64,000 nt of DNA from Polyangia bacterium (GTDB lineage Bacteria; Myxococcota_A; Polyangia; Polyangiales; Polyangiaceae). A program made the translations under genes and the position numbers. Location of the stretch: assembly GCA_030426145.1 (NCBI GenBank), contig JAUHZF010000006.1:1-64000 (forward strand). The letters are read 5' to 3'. Of this stretch, positions 50,401 to 59,113 are shown piece by piece. How positions within the stretch are numbered: the stretch's first letter is position 1; each line of letters begins with the position of its first letter. Under the pieces are notes generated by a model. That model was not told the origin of the DNA and ran no database searches. It saw only the letters and a list, made by a program, of their open reading frames with translations.

Positions 50401-52446
50401 GTGTCAGGCAGCGAGTCCGAGGTTCGGGTCGACCCGCTTGAGCGGGCTCATCGGCACGTGACCCACGCGGGGGTGACGCTCCGAGGTGACTATCGACCCA
50501 CCGTCGGCCTCGAACCCGCGGCGCGCGCCCTCGAGCGTGCGCTCGGCAGCATCTTCGACGCCATCGACGCTCGGACCGACCCGCTGACGTCGGCCCAAGC
50601 TGCGGGCGACGCGCTCGGCGAGGCGCGCACCGCGCTGGCCCGCGACGCATCGGGGTCGACCCTCGTGTCGATGGCCGATCGCGCCGTGCAGCAGGCACAG
50701 CAGTGTATCGACGAGGCGGTGGACACCCTGAAGGGGCGCCCCGTCGCTCCCGAGCGAAGCCACGCCGAGGTCATGTATGCGAGCGATGACCTCCCTCAGC
50801 TGCACCACGTGGAGCGACCGAGCCTGGTGTTCGACGTCGAGGTGCCGGCGCCGCTCCCCGAAGTGGCGGAGCGTCCTGCGCCGCTGCCGAAGGCCACCAC
50901 GTTCGAGGAGCTACGGGCGAACGTGGCCGAGCTGTCCCGTCGTAAGCTCGCAAGAGAGCTCCGACGCGAGGCCGATGCGGCCGCCGAAGAGCTCGCCGCG
51001 ATGTCGGCAGCAGAGGTCTCGCCGCCGGCGCCGCTGCCCCCCGGGTTCGACCCCGGTCATCGCAAGGCACTCACCGAGCCCGAATACATCCGAGAGCGAG
51101 CGCGCTTCCACTTCGAGGAGGTCACCATGACCGGACTCCAGCGGCTCCCGATGGACGGCGACAGCTGGCGCGACGTGCTCATCATCGAGCAGCGCATGCT
51201 CCGCGCCATCGATACGATCGTGGCCTTTGGTCCCTCTGCCGTAGCCTCACTCGAGCCGCTGGTGAACGATGCCCCGGCCAAGGACGCTGCGCGGGTCTTC
51301 GCCCTCACGATGACGCTCGGCTGCGTCGCGGGACGCGACGCGCTCGCCGCCGCAGAGCGCGTGTTCCACGCCTTCGAGGCAGCGGATCCGACGGTGCGAG
51401 ACGGCTTCGCCGATGCGCTCAAGCTCATCCCCCACGATCACGTGCACGGGTTGCTCACCGATTGGCTGAGCGCTTCGGACGAACACCACCGCGCGATCGC
51501 CATCGATGTGCTCGGCCATCGCGGCGCCGCCACCGAGGCTCAACTGCTCACGGCGGCCGAGGACGACCCGGTCGTGGCGGCTACGGCCCTGCCCCACCTC
51601 GCTCGGCTGGCCCCGGGCCGTTGCGGTCCCCCCATCGACGCCGCTCTAGCTGCTGGCGCTGACCGGCTCCCTCTGTGGCAGGCCATGGTGCTCAGCGACC
51701 ACCGCGGCACGAGGATGATGCTCGCGGAGGCGGTCTCGGGTCCCGAGCTACGGGGGAGCCCGCTCCGCGATGGTGCCGCGCGACTCTTGGGGGTGGTGGG
51801 CGATCGTGACGACGGGGCGAGTCTGGCCGACGCGATGGAGGACGCTCCGACCCCGGCCGGCGTCGAGGCGCTCGGCTGGATCGGGGACCCCAAGGCGTTC
51901 CCCGTGCTGTTGCGCCTCCTCGAGCACGAGGACGAGCTGGTGGGTTGGGCTGCGGGCCGCGCGCTCGATCGCATCACGGGGGCCTGGCTCGTCGATCGGG
52001 TCGAGCTCGACGCCGAGGAGATTCACGTCGAGCTCCCGCCCGACCCGAAGGTGGGCTACGCCGACGAGCCCCTGGTCAAGAAGGTGAGCGACCCGCGAGA
52101 CGTACCGGCGGAGCCCTCCAAGGAGACGGTCGAGCGTCCCAGTCGCGACCCGGCCCGGTGGTCGGCGTGGATCGCCGAGCACGGTCAGGAGCTGCGCGCG
52201 GGACGTCGTTTCCGTCGCGGCCGGCCCTACGCGCCTCAGCTGACCTTCGACGAGCTCGACGGCCCCGTCGCCACGCTGCAAGAACGAGCGCTGCTCGCCA
52301 CCGAGCTCGTGGTTCGCACGGGGCGTGCCCTGCGGTTCAGCCCGTTCGACTTCGTGCGCGTGCAGGAGCAGTCCCTCGAGGAGTGGCGACCGGTGGCGGC
52401 CCGGAGCGTGACGCCGGGCAGCTGGGATCGACCTGGGCGTCGCTGA
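50401..52446 (+). CDS. HEAT-repeat protein, TIGR02270-like (T6SS-associated)
   Basis: 681 residues from GTG 50401. The N-terminal 200 residues are helical and Ala/Glu-rich. From about residue 225 (EPEYIRERARFHFEEVTMTG, AFGPSAVASLEPLVNDAPAK) begins a HEAT/Armadillo-like stretch, including ALGWIGDPKAFPVLLRLLEH and ELVGWAAGRALDRITG, the pattern of the TIGR02270 proteins commonly found in T6SS clusters. The C-terminus (RDPARWSAWIAEHGQELRAG, RRFRRGRPYAPQLTFDEL) also matches that family, though this protein is longer than its usual length by an added N-terminal part. The molecular role is unknown; it may be a scaffold for effector loading. Confidence 0.82.
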   Translation: MSGSESEVRVDPLERAHRHVTHAGVTLRGDYRPTVGLEPAARALERALGSIFDAIDARTDPLTSAQAAGDALGEARTALARDASGSTLVSMADRAVQQAQQCIDEAVDTLKGRPVAPERSHAEVMYASDDLPQLHHVERPSLVFDVEVPAPLPEVAERPAPLPKATTFEELRANVAELSRRKLARELRREADAAAEELAAMSAAEVSPPAPLPPGFDPGHRKALTEPEYIRERARFHFEEVTMTGLQRLPMDGDSWRDVLIIEQRMLRAIDTIVAFGPSAVASLEPLVNDAPAKDAARVFALTMTLGCVAGRDALAAAERVFHAFEAADPTVRDGFADALKLIPHDHVHGLLTDWLSASDEHHRAIAIDVLGHRGAATEAQLLTAAEDDPVVAATALPHLARLAPGRCGPPIDAALAAGADRLPLWQAMVLSDHRGTRMMLAEAVSGPELRGSPLRDGAARLLGVVGDRDDGASLADAMEDAPTPAGVEALGWIGDPKAFPVLLRLLEHEDELVGWAAGRALDRITGAWLVDRVELDAEEIHVELPPDPKVGYADEPLVKKVSDPRDVPAEPSKETVERPSRDPARWSAWIAEHGQELRAGRRFRRGRPYAPQLTFDELDGPVATLQERALLATELVVRTGRALRFSPFDFVRVQEQSLEEWRPVAARSVTPGSWDRPGRR

Positions 52447-52448
52447 CC

Positions 52449-53507
52449 TCAGCGTTGAGGCCGAGAGATTGCGATCGCGGCCCGCTCTCCAGCGTCGCTG
52501 CCTGCGATCGACACCGCCTCGGGGTGCGGGGCCCAGCGCCTCCGCCAGGCTTCGGCCGCGAGAACCAGGTGGAGCGGCATGGTGGCTGCGCCGAGGTATC
52601 CCATGCGCTGCGCGGGCGTGTCGCAAAGCTGGGGCTCGCACCAGAGCTTCTGGGTTCGAGAGCTCATCGTCTGGAACTCGTGCACCCGAAAAAGCTCGAA
52701 GCTCAAGTCGGTGAGCAGCCATCCGGTGCGCTGGTCGTGCTCCCGACGGACAGCCAGTGCTTCGCGCACGGCCGAGGTGAGGGCAAAAGCGCGGAAGGGG
52801 GACTCGTCGTTGTCGGGTCGCGCGCTCTCCATGCCGGTCGCCACGCCTTGGATCTCGGCGAGGATGGGGAGGCGATGGGTGATCGCGGTCTCCCGGCGGA
52901 CGACGACGAGCGCGGCTGCGCCTTCGCCGGGGATGAGGGCGTCGAGGTGGTCGCGGGTGAAGAGCCGGCCCGCGGTCGACAGCTCGAGCACCCGCGTGGG
53001 GTCGTAGTCGGTGTGCACACCGCAGAGCAGCACCGCTTGGAACCCGCCGCGGTCGAGGGCTTGAAAGGTGCTCTCGAGCGCGAAGCCGAGCGACGCTGGA
53101 CCGAGCGCGAAGACGTCGACCGCTTGCACGGTCGAGCAGGCGGAGGTGCCTGCGCGCGCGAGGGCGGTGCCCAGATCGCTAGCGGGTCGGGACCCGTCGG
53201 CACGCGGTGTCTTGAGGAAGGCGTCGACGAGGGAGATCTGCTTGACCCGCATCTGCGACAGGGTCGGCACCTCGGCCACGGCTTCTTTCAGGGCGGGGAG
53301 CGCGAGATGCATCGCGCGTTCGACCCCGATGCACAGCGGGTCGAGGGTGGGCAGCAGGCACATGGTGGCCGGCTCGCCGTCGACGTCGAGCAGGGCGGAC
53401 TGGGTCATGCCGGCCGCGCCCGCCCGATGCGAGAACCCGGTGGAACGTGCATCGAGCCCGAGCGACGTTCGGGCCCCGACGCCCACCACGACGGCACGGC
53501 TGCTCAC
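52449..53507 (-). CDS. Beta-ketoacyl-synthase-like (thiolase-fold) protein in a T6SS locus
   Basis: 352 residues from GTG 53507; GTGA overlaps the DUF2169 stop, showing translational coupling. The start VSSRAVVVGVGARTSLG is typical of ketosynthases. GTSACSTVQAVDVFALGP places a nucleophile-like Cys in ACST, and PGEGAAALVVVRRE matches the conserved late Gly-rich turn. The two catalytic His residues of ketosynthases are not evident in their usual context, so condensation activity is doubtful. Such thiolase-like genes recur beside DUF2169 genes in T6SS loci, suggesting a structural or modifying role in effector delivery rather than fatty acid synthesis. Confidence 0.75.
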   Translation of the reverse strand: MSSRAVVVGVGARTSLGLDARSTGFSHRAGAAGMTQSALLDVDGEPATMCLLPTLDPLCIGVERAMHLALPALKEAVAEVPTLSQMRVKQISLVDAFLKTPRADGSRPASDLGTALARAGTSACSTVQAVDVFALGPASLGFALESTFQALDRGGFQAVLLCGVHTDYDPTRVLELSTAGRLFTRDHLDALIPGEGAAALVVVRRETAITHRLPILAEIQGVATGMESARPDNDESPFRAFALTSAVREALAVRREHDQRTGWLLTDLSFELFRVHEFQTMSSRTQKLWCEPQLCDTPAQRMGYLGAATMPLHLVLAAEAWRRRWAPHPEAVSIAGSDAGERAAIAISRPQR

Positions 53508-54532
53508 GACCGCACGCGCTCCCGCACGACGATCTGCGCGTCGCGTTGCCGCCGGGGCGCCTTGATGCTGCTGCGCCACACCAGCTCGACCGCAGGCGGC
53601 TTGTCGGCGCTGGTGGCGAGGAGGTCGATGAGCACGGTGTCTAGGTGGGGAATGAACGTCTCGGGCTCACGGCCGGCGACGCGGAACTCGATGGTCACCT
53701 CGATGTTCGGCAGGGAGAACTGCTTGGCGCCGCCCCCGGGAAGCAGGTTGAGCAGGCCTACCGGTTCGCCCCCGTTTAGTGGGGGCACGGCCGTGAGCCC
53801 TGGCGAGGCGCACAGGTTGTAGCGTTCGTCGAAGTCGGGCGGAGGCAGCGGTGCGTAGCTCTCTTGCCAGGCTTCGTCGTAGGTCCCGGCGAAGCTGCGT
53901 CGCGGTTCCCAGTGCCGGCCGATGGCGCCCAATCCGGCTGGCGCAGGCGTCACGTCCACGTCGGTGATGAGGGCGCCGGGGTCCTCGATGTTGGGCAAGA
54001 GGCCATCCTTCAGGCTCCCCCGCGTCTTGCCCACGCCGATGGGGTTTCGCGGTTCTTCCACGATGTCGAGGGGGTCGCTGTCGTCGAAGCCACCGTAGGC
54101 GTACTCGTACCGAAGCTCCTGCTCGGCGATGGGCTGCGGCGACGAGTGGGTGTGGCCGTCATCGACCCAGATACGGGTACCGAAGATCCGGAGCGACTTG
54201 GCCAACCGGCCCACCTCGACCCGGACGTCGAAGCTCGGCACGGGTTTGTCGCCGGGGGCGTGCGCAACCCCAACCACGATCACGTCCGTGCCCGGCTTTC
54301 GAATGCAGACGTCGGCCGGGTAGGCGATGCTGCTCACCTCCGGGTCGCCCCAAGGGATGTCGGCCATCCGGATCCCGCGCTGCCGCCGGGGGGGCGCGAA
54401 CACGAGGTTTCCCTTGGGCGTCAGCTCGAACGAGGCTTTCACCATGGCGACGAGCCGATCGCCCTCGTGCGCCAGCATCGGGTGAGGAAAGACCGCGAAC
54501 TCGGTCTTGTTGTCCAGCCGAGGGCTGTCCAT
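53504..54532 (-). CDS. DUF2169 protein, T6SS effector adaptor-like
   Basis: 342 residues from ATG 54532. The sequence starts with the family's strand-rich N-terminus (FAVFPHPMLAHEGDRLVAMV, then KASFEL) and contains YEYAYGGFDDSDPLDIVEEP RNPIGVG and the later LCASPGLTAVPPLNGGEP, both typical of DUF2169. Members lie beside vgrG, PAAR/DUF4150 and effector genes and are considered chaperone- or adaptor-like for loading them. No signal peptide. The next gene starts within its stop codon. It is divergent from vgrG1 by 91 bp. Confidence 0.88.
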   Translation of the reverse strand: MDSPRLDNKTEFAVFPHPMLAHEGDRLVAMVKASFELTPKGNLVFAPPRRQRGIRMADIPWGDPEVSSIAYPADVCIRKPGTDVIVVGVAHAPGDKPVPSFDVRVEVGRLAKSLRIFGTRIWVDDGHTHSSPQPIAEQELRYEYAYGGFDDSDPLDIVEEPRNPIGVGKTRGSLKDGLLPNIEDPGALITDVDVTPAPAGLGAIGRHWEPRRSFAGTYDEAWQESYAPLPPPDFDERYNLCASPGLTAVPPLNGGEPVGLLNLLPGGGAKQFSLPNIEVTIEFRVAGREPETFIPHLDTVLIDLLATSADKPPAVELVWRSSIKAPRRQRDAQIVVRERVRS

Positions 54533-54623
54533 CGCCGAGAGACGCTAGGACGGTTCGCCCCGAGCGTCATCCGAACAGATTGAGCGCCGAGAGGCTGCCG
54601 CGACCCCCGACGCGGCGCGACTC

Positions 54624-56861
54624 ATGGTCTATCATCCCCTCGTGGCCGAAGAGGGTGGACACTTTCAGCTGATCGCAGAGGCACTACCTGCCGACGCCAT
54701 CGTCACGCGCTTCCGTGCCCGCGAGCGCATGTCGTCGCCCTACGACGTGGTGGTCGAGTTCTCCACTGCCGACTTCGAGTTCGTGGTGGACGACCTCATG
54801 CGGCAGCAAGCCACCATCGCGGTGGTCGACGCCAAGCTGGGGAAGCGGTTCTTCGACGGGGTCGTCGACCGGGCTCGGATGACGGATGTCGTGGCGAGCA
54901 GGATTCACTTCTCCCTGCGCATCCGTCCCGCGCTCGCAGCCCTCGCCCATCGTGAGAACAGCCGCATCTTCCAGGAGAAGACGGTCATCCAGATCGCGCA
55001 GGAGATTTTCGACGAGTCGGGTTTCGGCGAGAAGGTGACGTGGCTTGCGAGCAAGGACTACGCGCCCCGTGAGTTCGTGGTTCAGTTCCGGGAGAGCGAG
55101 CTCAACTTCATCACGCGACTCTTCGAAGACCACGGTCTGTTCTACTGGTTCGTACACGGACCAGATGGGCACGAGCTCTACATCGCCGACGACAGCGCCG
55201 CCTTCGAGTCCCGCGACGACACGCCGGTGACGCACTTCGCCATGCAGCAGGGGATCCCGGGTACCGAGCCGCTTGCCGACGTTCGGCGCCGGCGCGCGTT
55301 GCGCACCACCGAGGTCACCCTCCGGGACTACGATTTCGAGAAGCCCGAGGTTCCGCCGGAGGGCGTGACGCCAGCCGACGACGTGATGCCCGCACCCTAC
55401 TTCGAGTACGGAGCCGGCTTCTCCGATGCTGCGCTCGGTCAGCAGATGTCCGATGGCCGGATGCGCTCGTTGCGCAGTGACGCCGACACCCTCGAGGGGA
55501 GCAGCACCTCCATCGGTTTGCGCACCGGATGCCCCTTCCACATCGATGGCGCCATGGCCACCGAGCTCAACGGCTCGTTCGTGGTCACCGAGCTCGTAAC
55601 CTCAGGCATGCAGAACGTGGCGGACGCGAGCGTCGCCTGTGAGAACACCTTCAAGGCCATCCCGGCCGGTATTCCCTACGCGCCACCGATGACCGCTCGG
55701 CGTCCGCGGATCCACGGCATTCAGACGGCGGTCGTCACGGGCTCCAGCACCCAAGCGCAAGCCCTTCACGTAGACGAGTTTGGGCGCATCAAGGTGCGTT
55801 TTCACTGGGACCGGGTTGGTCAACGCGACCACACCTCCAGCTGCTGGATACGCGTCTCACAGGTTGGGCTGGGGGGCTCGATGATCCTGCCGCGAATCGG
55901 ATGGGAAGTGTCGGTGGCATTCATCGACGGCGATCCGGATCGACCGGTCGTGCTCGGCCGTGTCTACAACGCCGAGCACCCGCCGCCCTTCAGCCTTCCC
56001 GGGGCCGACGCAACCGGCGCGCTCAAGAGCTGGAGCACGCCTGGCGAGGGGGGCTACAACGAGATTTCGATGGCCGACAACGCGGGCAGCATGGGCATGA
56101 CCTGGCACGCGCAGAAGGACCTCAACGTGAGCGTCGGCAACGACCGCAACGAGACGGTGGGGGTCGACGAGAAGCACCATGTGTCCGTCAACGAGTCGCT
56201 ATCCGTCGGCGCCAACGAGACGATCGACATCGGGGGCGACCAGTCCGTATCGGTGGGGGCCAATCTCACCCACAACATCACTGGGAGCCAGGGCATCTCG
56301 GTGGGGGGCAACGACGAGAGCAACGCCACATGCGACCACGTCGAGAAGATCGACGGAAGCCGCAGCTACGCCGTGGCCGGCAACCAGACCACGATTCAGA
56401 ATGGCATTCGCCACAGCATCACCGGCAACCTGGAAAAGACGGTCGGCTCGGCTCAGATCAACGCCACCATCGCGCCGCTCCAGGAGAACGTGTGTGGTGA
56501 CTATACCCACGACACCGGTGCCGTCACCGTGCACCTCGTAGCGGGGGACCACGGCGAGACCGTAGGCGGAGCGAAGAATCTGACCTCCGTCGCGGCCGAG
56601 CTTCACGCCACCAAGGCCAACCTCGAGCAGAGCGCCGGGGGCATGGTGACCAATCTCGTGGGCGGATTGCACTACCAGAAGCTCGATGGCGACCTGGTCA
56701 TCCAGGCGCCCATGATCGCCATGATCGGTGCCACCGGCAGCTTCATCGGCGGGGGCTCCGAGCTCAAGCTCGGGGGCGGGCCCATCGTCATCAAAGGCAA
56801 GAAGATCACGGTCGACACCCTGCTCGTCGTGAAGATGGGCAGCTCGCTGAAGCTCGCGTGA
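54624..56861 (+). CDS. vgrG: T6SS spike protein VgrG (first of three)
   Basis: 745 residues from ATG 54624; a GTG at 54642 is an alternative. The N-terminal gp27-like domain includes IFQEKTVIQIAQEIFDESGF, REFVVQFRESELNFITRLFE and DHGLFYWF. The gp5-like OB fold is at about 381-450 (HVDEFGRIKVRFHWDRVGQR, LPRIGWEVSVAFIDGDPDRP). The C-terminal needle consists of short VGxN/VGGN beta-helix repeats (NDRNETVGVDEKHHVSVNES). No C-terminal enzyme domain was seen, so it is a structural spike that carries a separate effector. It starts a tight operon, 10 bp before the second vgrG. Confidence 0.95.
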   Translation: MVYHPLVAEEGGHFQLIAEALPADAIVTRFRARERMSSPYDVVVEFSTADFEFVVDDLMRQQATIAVVDAKLGKRFFDGVVDRARMTDVVASRIHFSLRIRPALAALAHRENSRIFQEKTVIQIAQEIFDESGFGEKVTWLASKDYAPREFVVQFRESELNFITRLFEDHGLFYWFVHGPDGHELYIADDSAAFESRDDTPVTHFAMQQGIPGTEPLADVRRRRALRTTEVTLRDYDFEKPEVPPEGVTPADDVMPAPYFEYGAGFSDAALGQQMSDGRMRSLRSDADTLEGSSTSIGLRTGCPFHIDGAMATELNGSFVVTELVTSGMQNVADASVACENTFKAIPAGIPYAPPMTARRPRIHGIQTAVVTGSSTQAQALHVDEFGRIKVRFHWDRVGQRDHTSSCWIRVSQVGLGGSMILPRIGWEVSVAFIDGDPDRPVVLGRVYNAEHPPPFSLPGADATGALKSWSTPGEGGYNEISMADNAGSMGMTWHAQKDLNVSVGNDRNETVGVDEKHHVSVNESLSVGANETIDIGGDQSVSVGANLTHNITGSQGISVGGNDESNATCDHVEKIDGSRSYAVAGNQTTIQNGIRHSITGNLEKTVGSAQINATIAPLQENVCGDYTHDTGAVTVHLVAGDHGETVGGAKNLTSVAAELHATKANLEQSAGGMVTNLVGGLHYQKLDGDLVIQAPMIAMIGATGSFIGGGSELKLGGGPIVIKGKKITVDTLLVVKMGSSLKLA

Positions 56862-56871
56862 GGGGGATGCG

Positions 56872-59112
56872 ATGGCGGAAGTGAAGATCCAGTCTCTCCC
56901 CACCCTCGAGGTCGAAGGCACCGAGCTACGGGTTCTGAAGTACACCTTGAGCGAGGGGCTCAGCGCGCTGAGTGAGCTCACGCTCGAAGCGGAACAGGAT
57001 GGGGAACAAGTCCCTCCCGGCGATCTCATTGGCAAGCGCGCAGGCTTTCATCTCACGCGAACCGATGGCTCGGGTGAGCGTCATTACTTCGGGGACGTCA
57101 TCTTCGCCGAGCGGTTTCTCACGGACGATGGCGCGAGCATTCTCAGGCTGCAGGTTGCCCCCCACCCGTGGCGCGCGTCGAAGCGCACCAATTGCCGGAC
57201 CTTCCAAGAGAAGAGCGTCGTCGACGTCGTGACGGAGGTGCTCGAGGGCGCCGGTGTCTCCAGCGACCAACAACGATGGCAGGTCACGGGCGACTATCCC
57301 GCCCGGACGTACACCGTTCAATACCGCGAGAGCGACTTCGCCTTCGTGCGACGCATCCTCTCCGAAGAGGGCATCTACTTCGCGGTACACCACGTGGACG
57401 GGCTCGACGTGTTGTTCTTCGGGGATGAGCCCACCGGACTCGGTGAGGTGTCGGGAAATACGACGCTGGCCTTCCGACACGACATGGGGTTCAGCGAGGA
57501 CATCGACTACGTGACCCGCGTGACCCAGACCCAGCGGGTTGCGCCCGATAAGGTCATGCTTCGGGACTACAACCCGGAGAATCCCAGCCTCGAGGTCGAG
57601 TTCGAGGTAGAGAGCGACGACGACGGGAGCCACGTCCTCGAGGTCTACGACTACCCCGCGAGGTGCAAAGAGCCCGCCGAGGCAGAGAAGCTCGCCAAGA
57701 TTCTCCTCGATGAGCTCCAGGCATCACGGCACTTGGTGCATGGTGAGACCGGCGCGTTGAGCCTGTGGCCAGGGCTTCGTTTCAGCATCGAGAACCACCC
57801 CTACGGCGTCATCAACCAGGAATACATGGTGGTCTCGGTCGAGATCGAGGGAACGACCCCGCGGCTCGGCGCGCGCGACGAGGCCATGACGTCCCGCAAT
57901 CGTTTCGTTGCGATGCCGACGGAGCATCGGTACCGCCCGCCGCGCACCACGCGGGCGGCCGAGATGGTCGGACTACAGACGACCTTCACCACGGGTCCAT
58001 CGGGCACCGAGGTGCATACGAGCGAAGCCGGCGAGGTCACGATTAGATACCATTGGGATCGCACCGACCCGTCCGATGATTCATCGAGCCCGTTCGTTCG
58101 GACCAGTCAGCTCGCGACTGGAGGCTCGGTTCTCATCCCGCGCGTGGGTTGGGAGGTGAGCACGGTACACCTCGATGGAGACCCAGACCGGCCGCTGGTG
58201 ATGGGGCGCATGTACAACACCGTGACCCCGCCGCCCTACAACCTGCCCGACGAGGCCGGCCGAAGCTCCGTGCAAACGGCCACCACCCCCGGCGGAGGCA
58301 GCACCAACGAGCTCCGCATGACCGACACCGCCGGCGCCGAGGAGATGTTCTTCAACGCATCGAAGGACACCTCGGTCACGGCCAAGAACAACGCCACCAC
58401 GTCCGTCGCCAACAACAGCTCGCGTTCGGTGGGTGCCAACCAAGAGAAGAACATCACCAACAGTCTCACCGCGACCACCGGCGCCAACCAAGAGGTCTCG
58501 GTGGGCGGCAATCAGACCGTCAGCGTGGAGACCCAGTTGCAGGACGAGGTGGGAGCGGACCACAGCCTCGACATCGGCGGCAATCGCGACATGAAGGTCG
58601 GCGGTGACCACAAGCGAGATGTGGGTGCGGACAGCACCGTCGACATCGGCGGTCGAATGCTGGATCTGGTGGTCGGGTCGATCACCGACGAAACCCTCGA
58701 GGACTACAAGCACGAGGTCTCATCGGCCCTCGTCGACATCGTTGCGACCGACCGCTCGCTTCAGGTTGCGGGCAAGATCAGCGAGACCGCCGGTGCGGCC
58801 AAGGTCATCGCCGTCAATGGTGGTCGTGGCCTGGAGGTCACTGGCAACCTCACCCAGAAGGTCGCTGGCGCCATCATCAACCTCGCCGACGGCGACCGCT
58901 CGGAGGCATCGGGCGGCATGTACAGCGAGATCGCAGCCGGGGCTCACGTGGTCAAAGCCGACAACATCACCATCGAAGCCGAAACCATGCTGTCGGTGGT
59001 CATGGGTGCTTCGACCGTGATCTTGCTCCCCGCCGTGGTGAGCGTTCTCGGCCTCAAGCTCAAGATCGACGGCGACGTCGTCGATGATTCCGTTCTGGTG
59101 GTGGACAACTGA
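56872..59112 (+). CDS. vgrG: T6SS spike protein VgrG (second of three)
   Basis: 746 residues from ATG 56872, after GGGGGATGCG. Gp27-like part: NCRTFQEKSVVDVVTEVLEG, RTYTVQYRESDFAFVRRILS and EEGIYFAV. OB fold at about 382-450: HTSEAGEVTIRYHWDRTDPS and IPRVGWEVSTVHLDGDPDRP; note SEAG in place of the usual DE.G. Needle repeats (NNATTSVANNSSRSVGANQE) follow. Clearly diverged from the first copy along its length, so not a recent duplicate. No effector extension. The stop is one base before the third vgrG start. Confidence 0.95.
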   Translation: MAEVKIQSLPTLEVEGTELRVLKYTLSEGLSALSELTLEAEQDGEQVPPGDLIGKRAGFHLTRTDGSGERHYFGDVIFAERFLTDDGASILRLQVAPHPWRASKRTNCRTFQEKSVVDVVTEVLEGAGVSSDQQRWQVTGDYPARTYTVQYRESDFAFVRRILSEEGIYFAVHHVDGLDVLFFGDEPTGLGEVSGNTTLAFRHDMGFSEDIDYVTRVTQTQRVAPDKVMLRDYNPENPSLEVEFEVESDDDGSHVLEVYDYPARCKEPAEAEKLAKILLDELQASRHLVHGETGALSLWPGLRFSIENHPYGVINQEYMVVSVEIEGTTPRLGARDEAMTSRNRFVAMPTEHRYRPPRTTRAAEMVGLQTTFTTGPSGTEVHTSEAGEVTIRYHWDRTDPSDDSSSPFVRTSQLATGGSVLIPRVGWEVSTVHLDGDPDRPLVMGRMYNTVTPPPYNLPDEAGRSSVQTATTPGGGSTNELRMTDTAGAEEMFFNASKDTSVTAKNNATTSVANNSSRSVGANQEKNITNSLTATTGANQEVSVGGNQTVSVETQLQDEVGADHSLDIGGNRDMKVGGDHKRDVGADSTVDIGGRMLDLVVGSITDETLEDYKHEVSSALVDIVATDRSLQVAGKISETAGAAKVIAVNGGRGLEVTGNLTQKVAGAIINLADGDRSEASGGMYSEIAAGAHVVKADNITIEAETMLSVVMGASTVILLPAVVSVLGLKLKIDGDVVDDSVLVVDN

Positions 59113-59113
59113 C

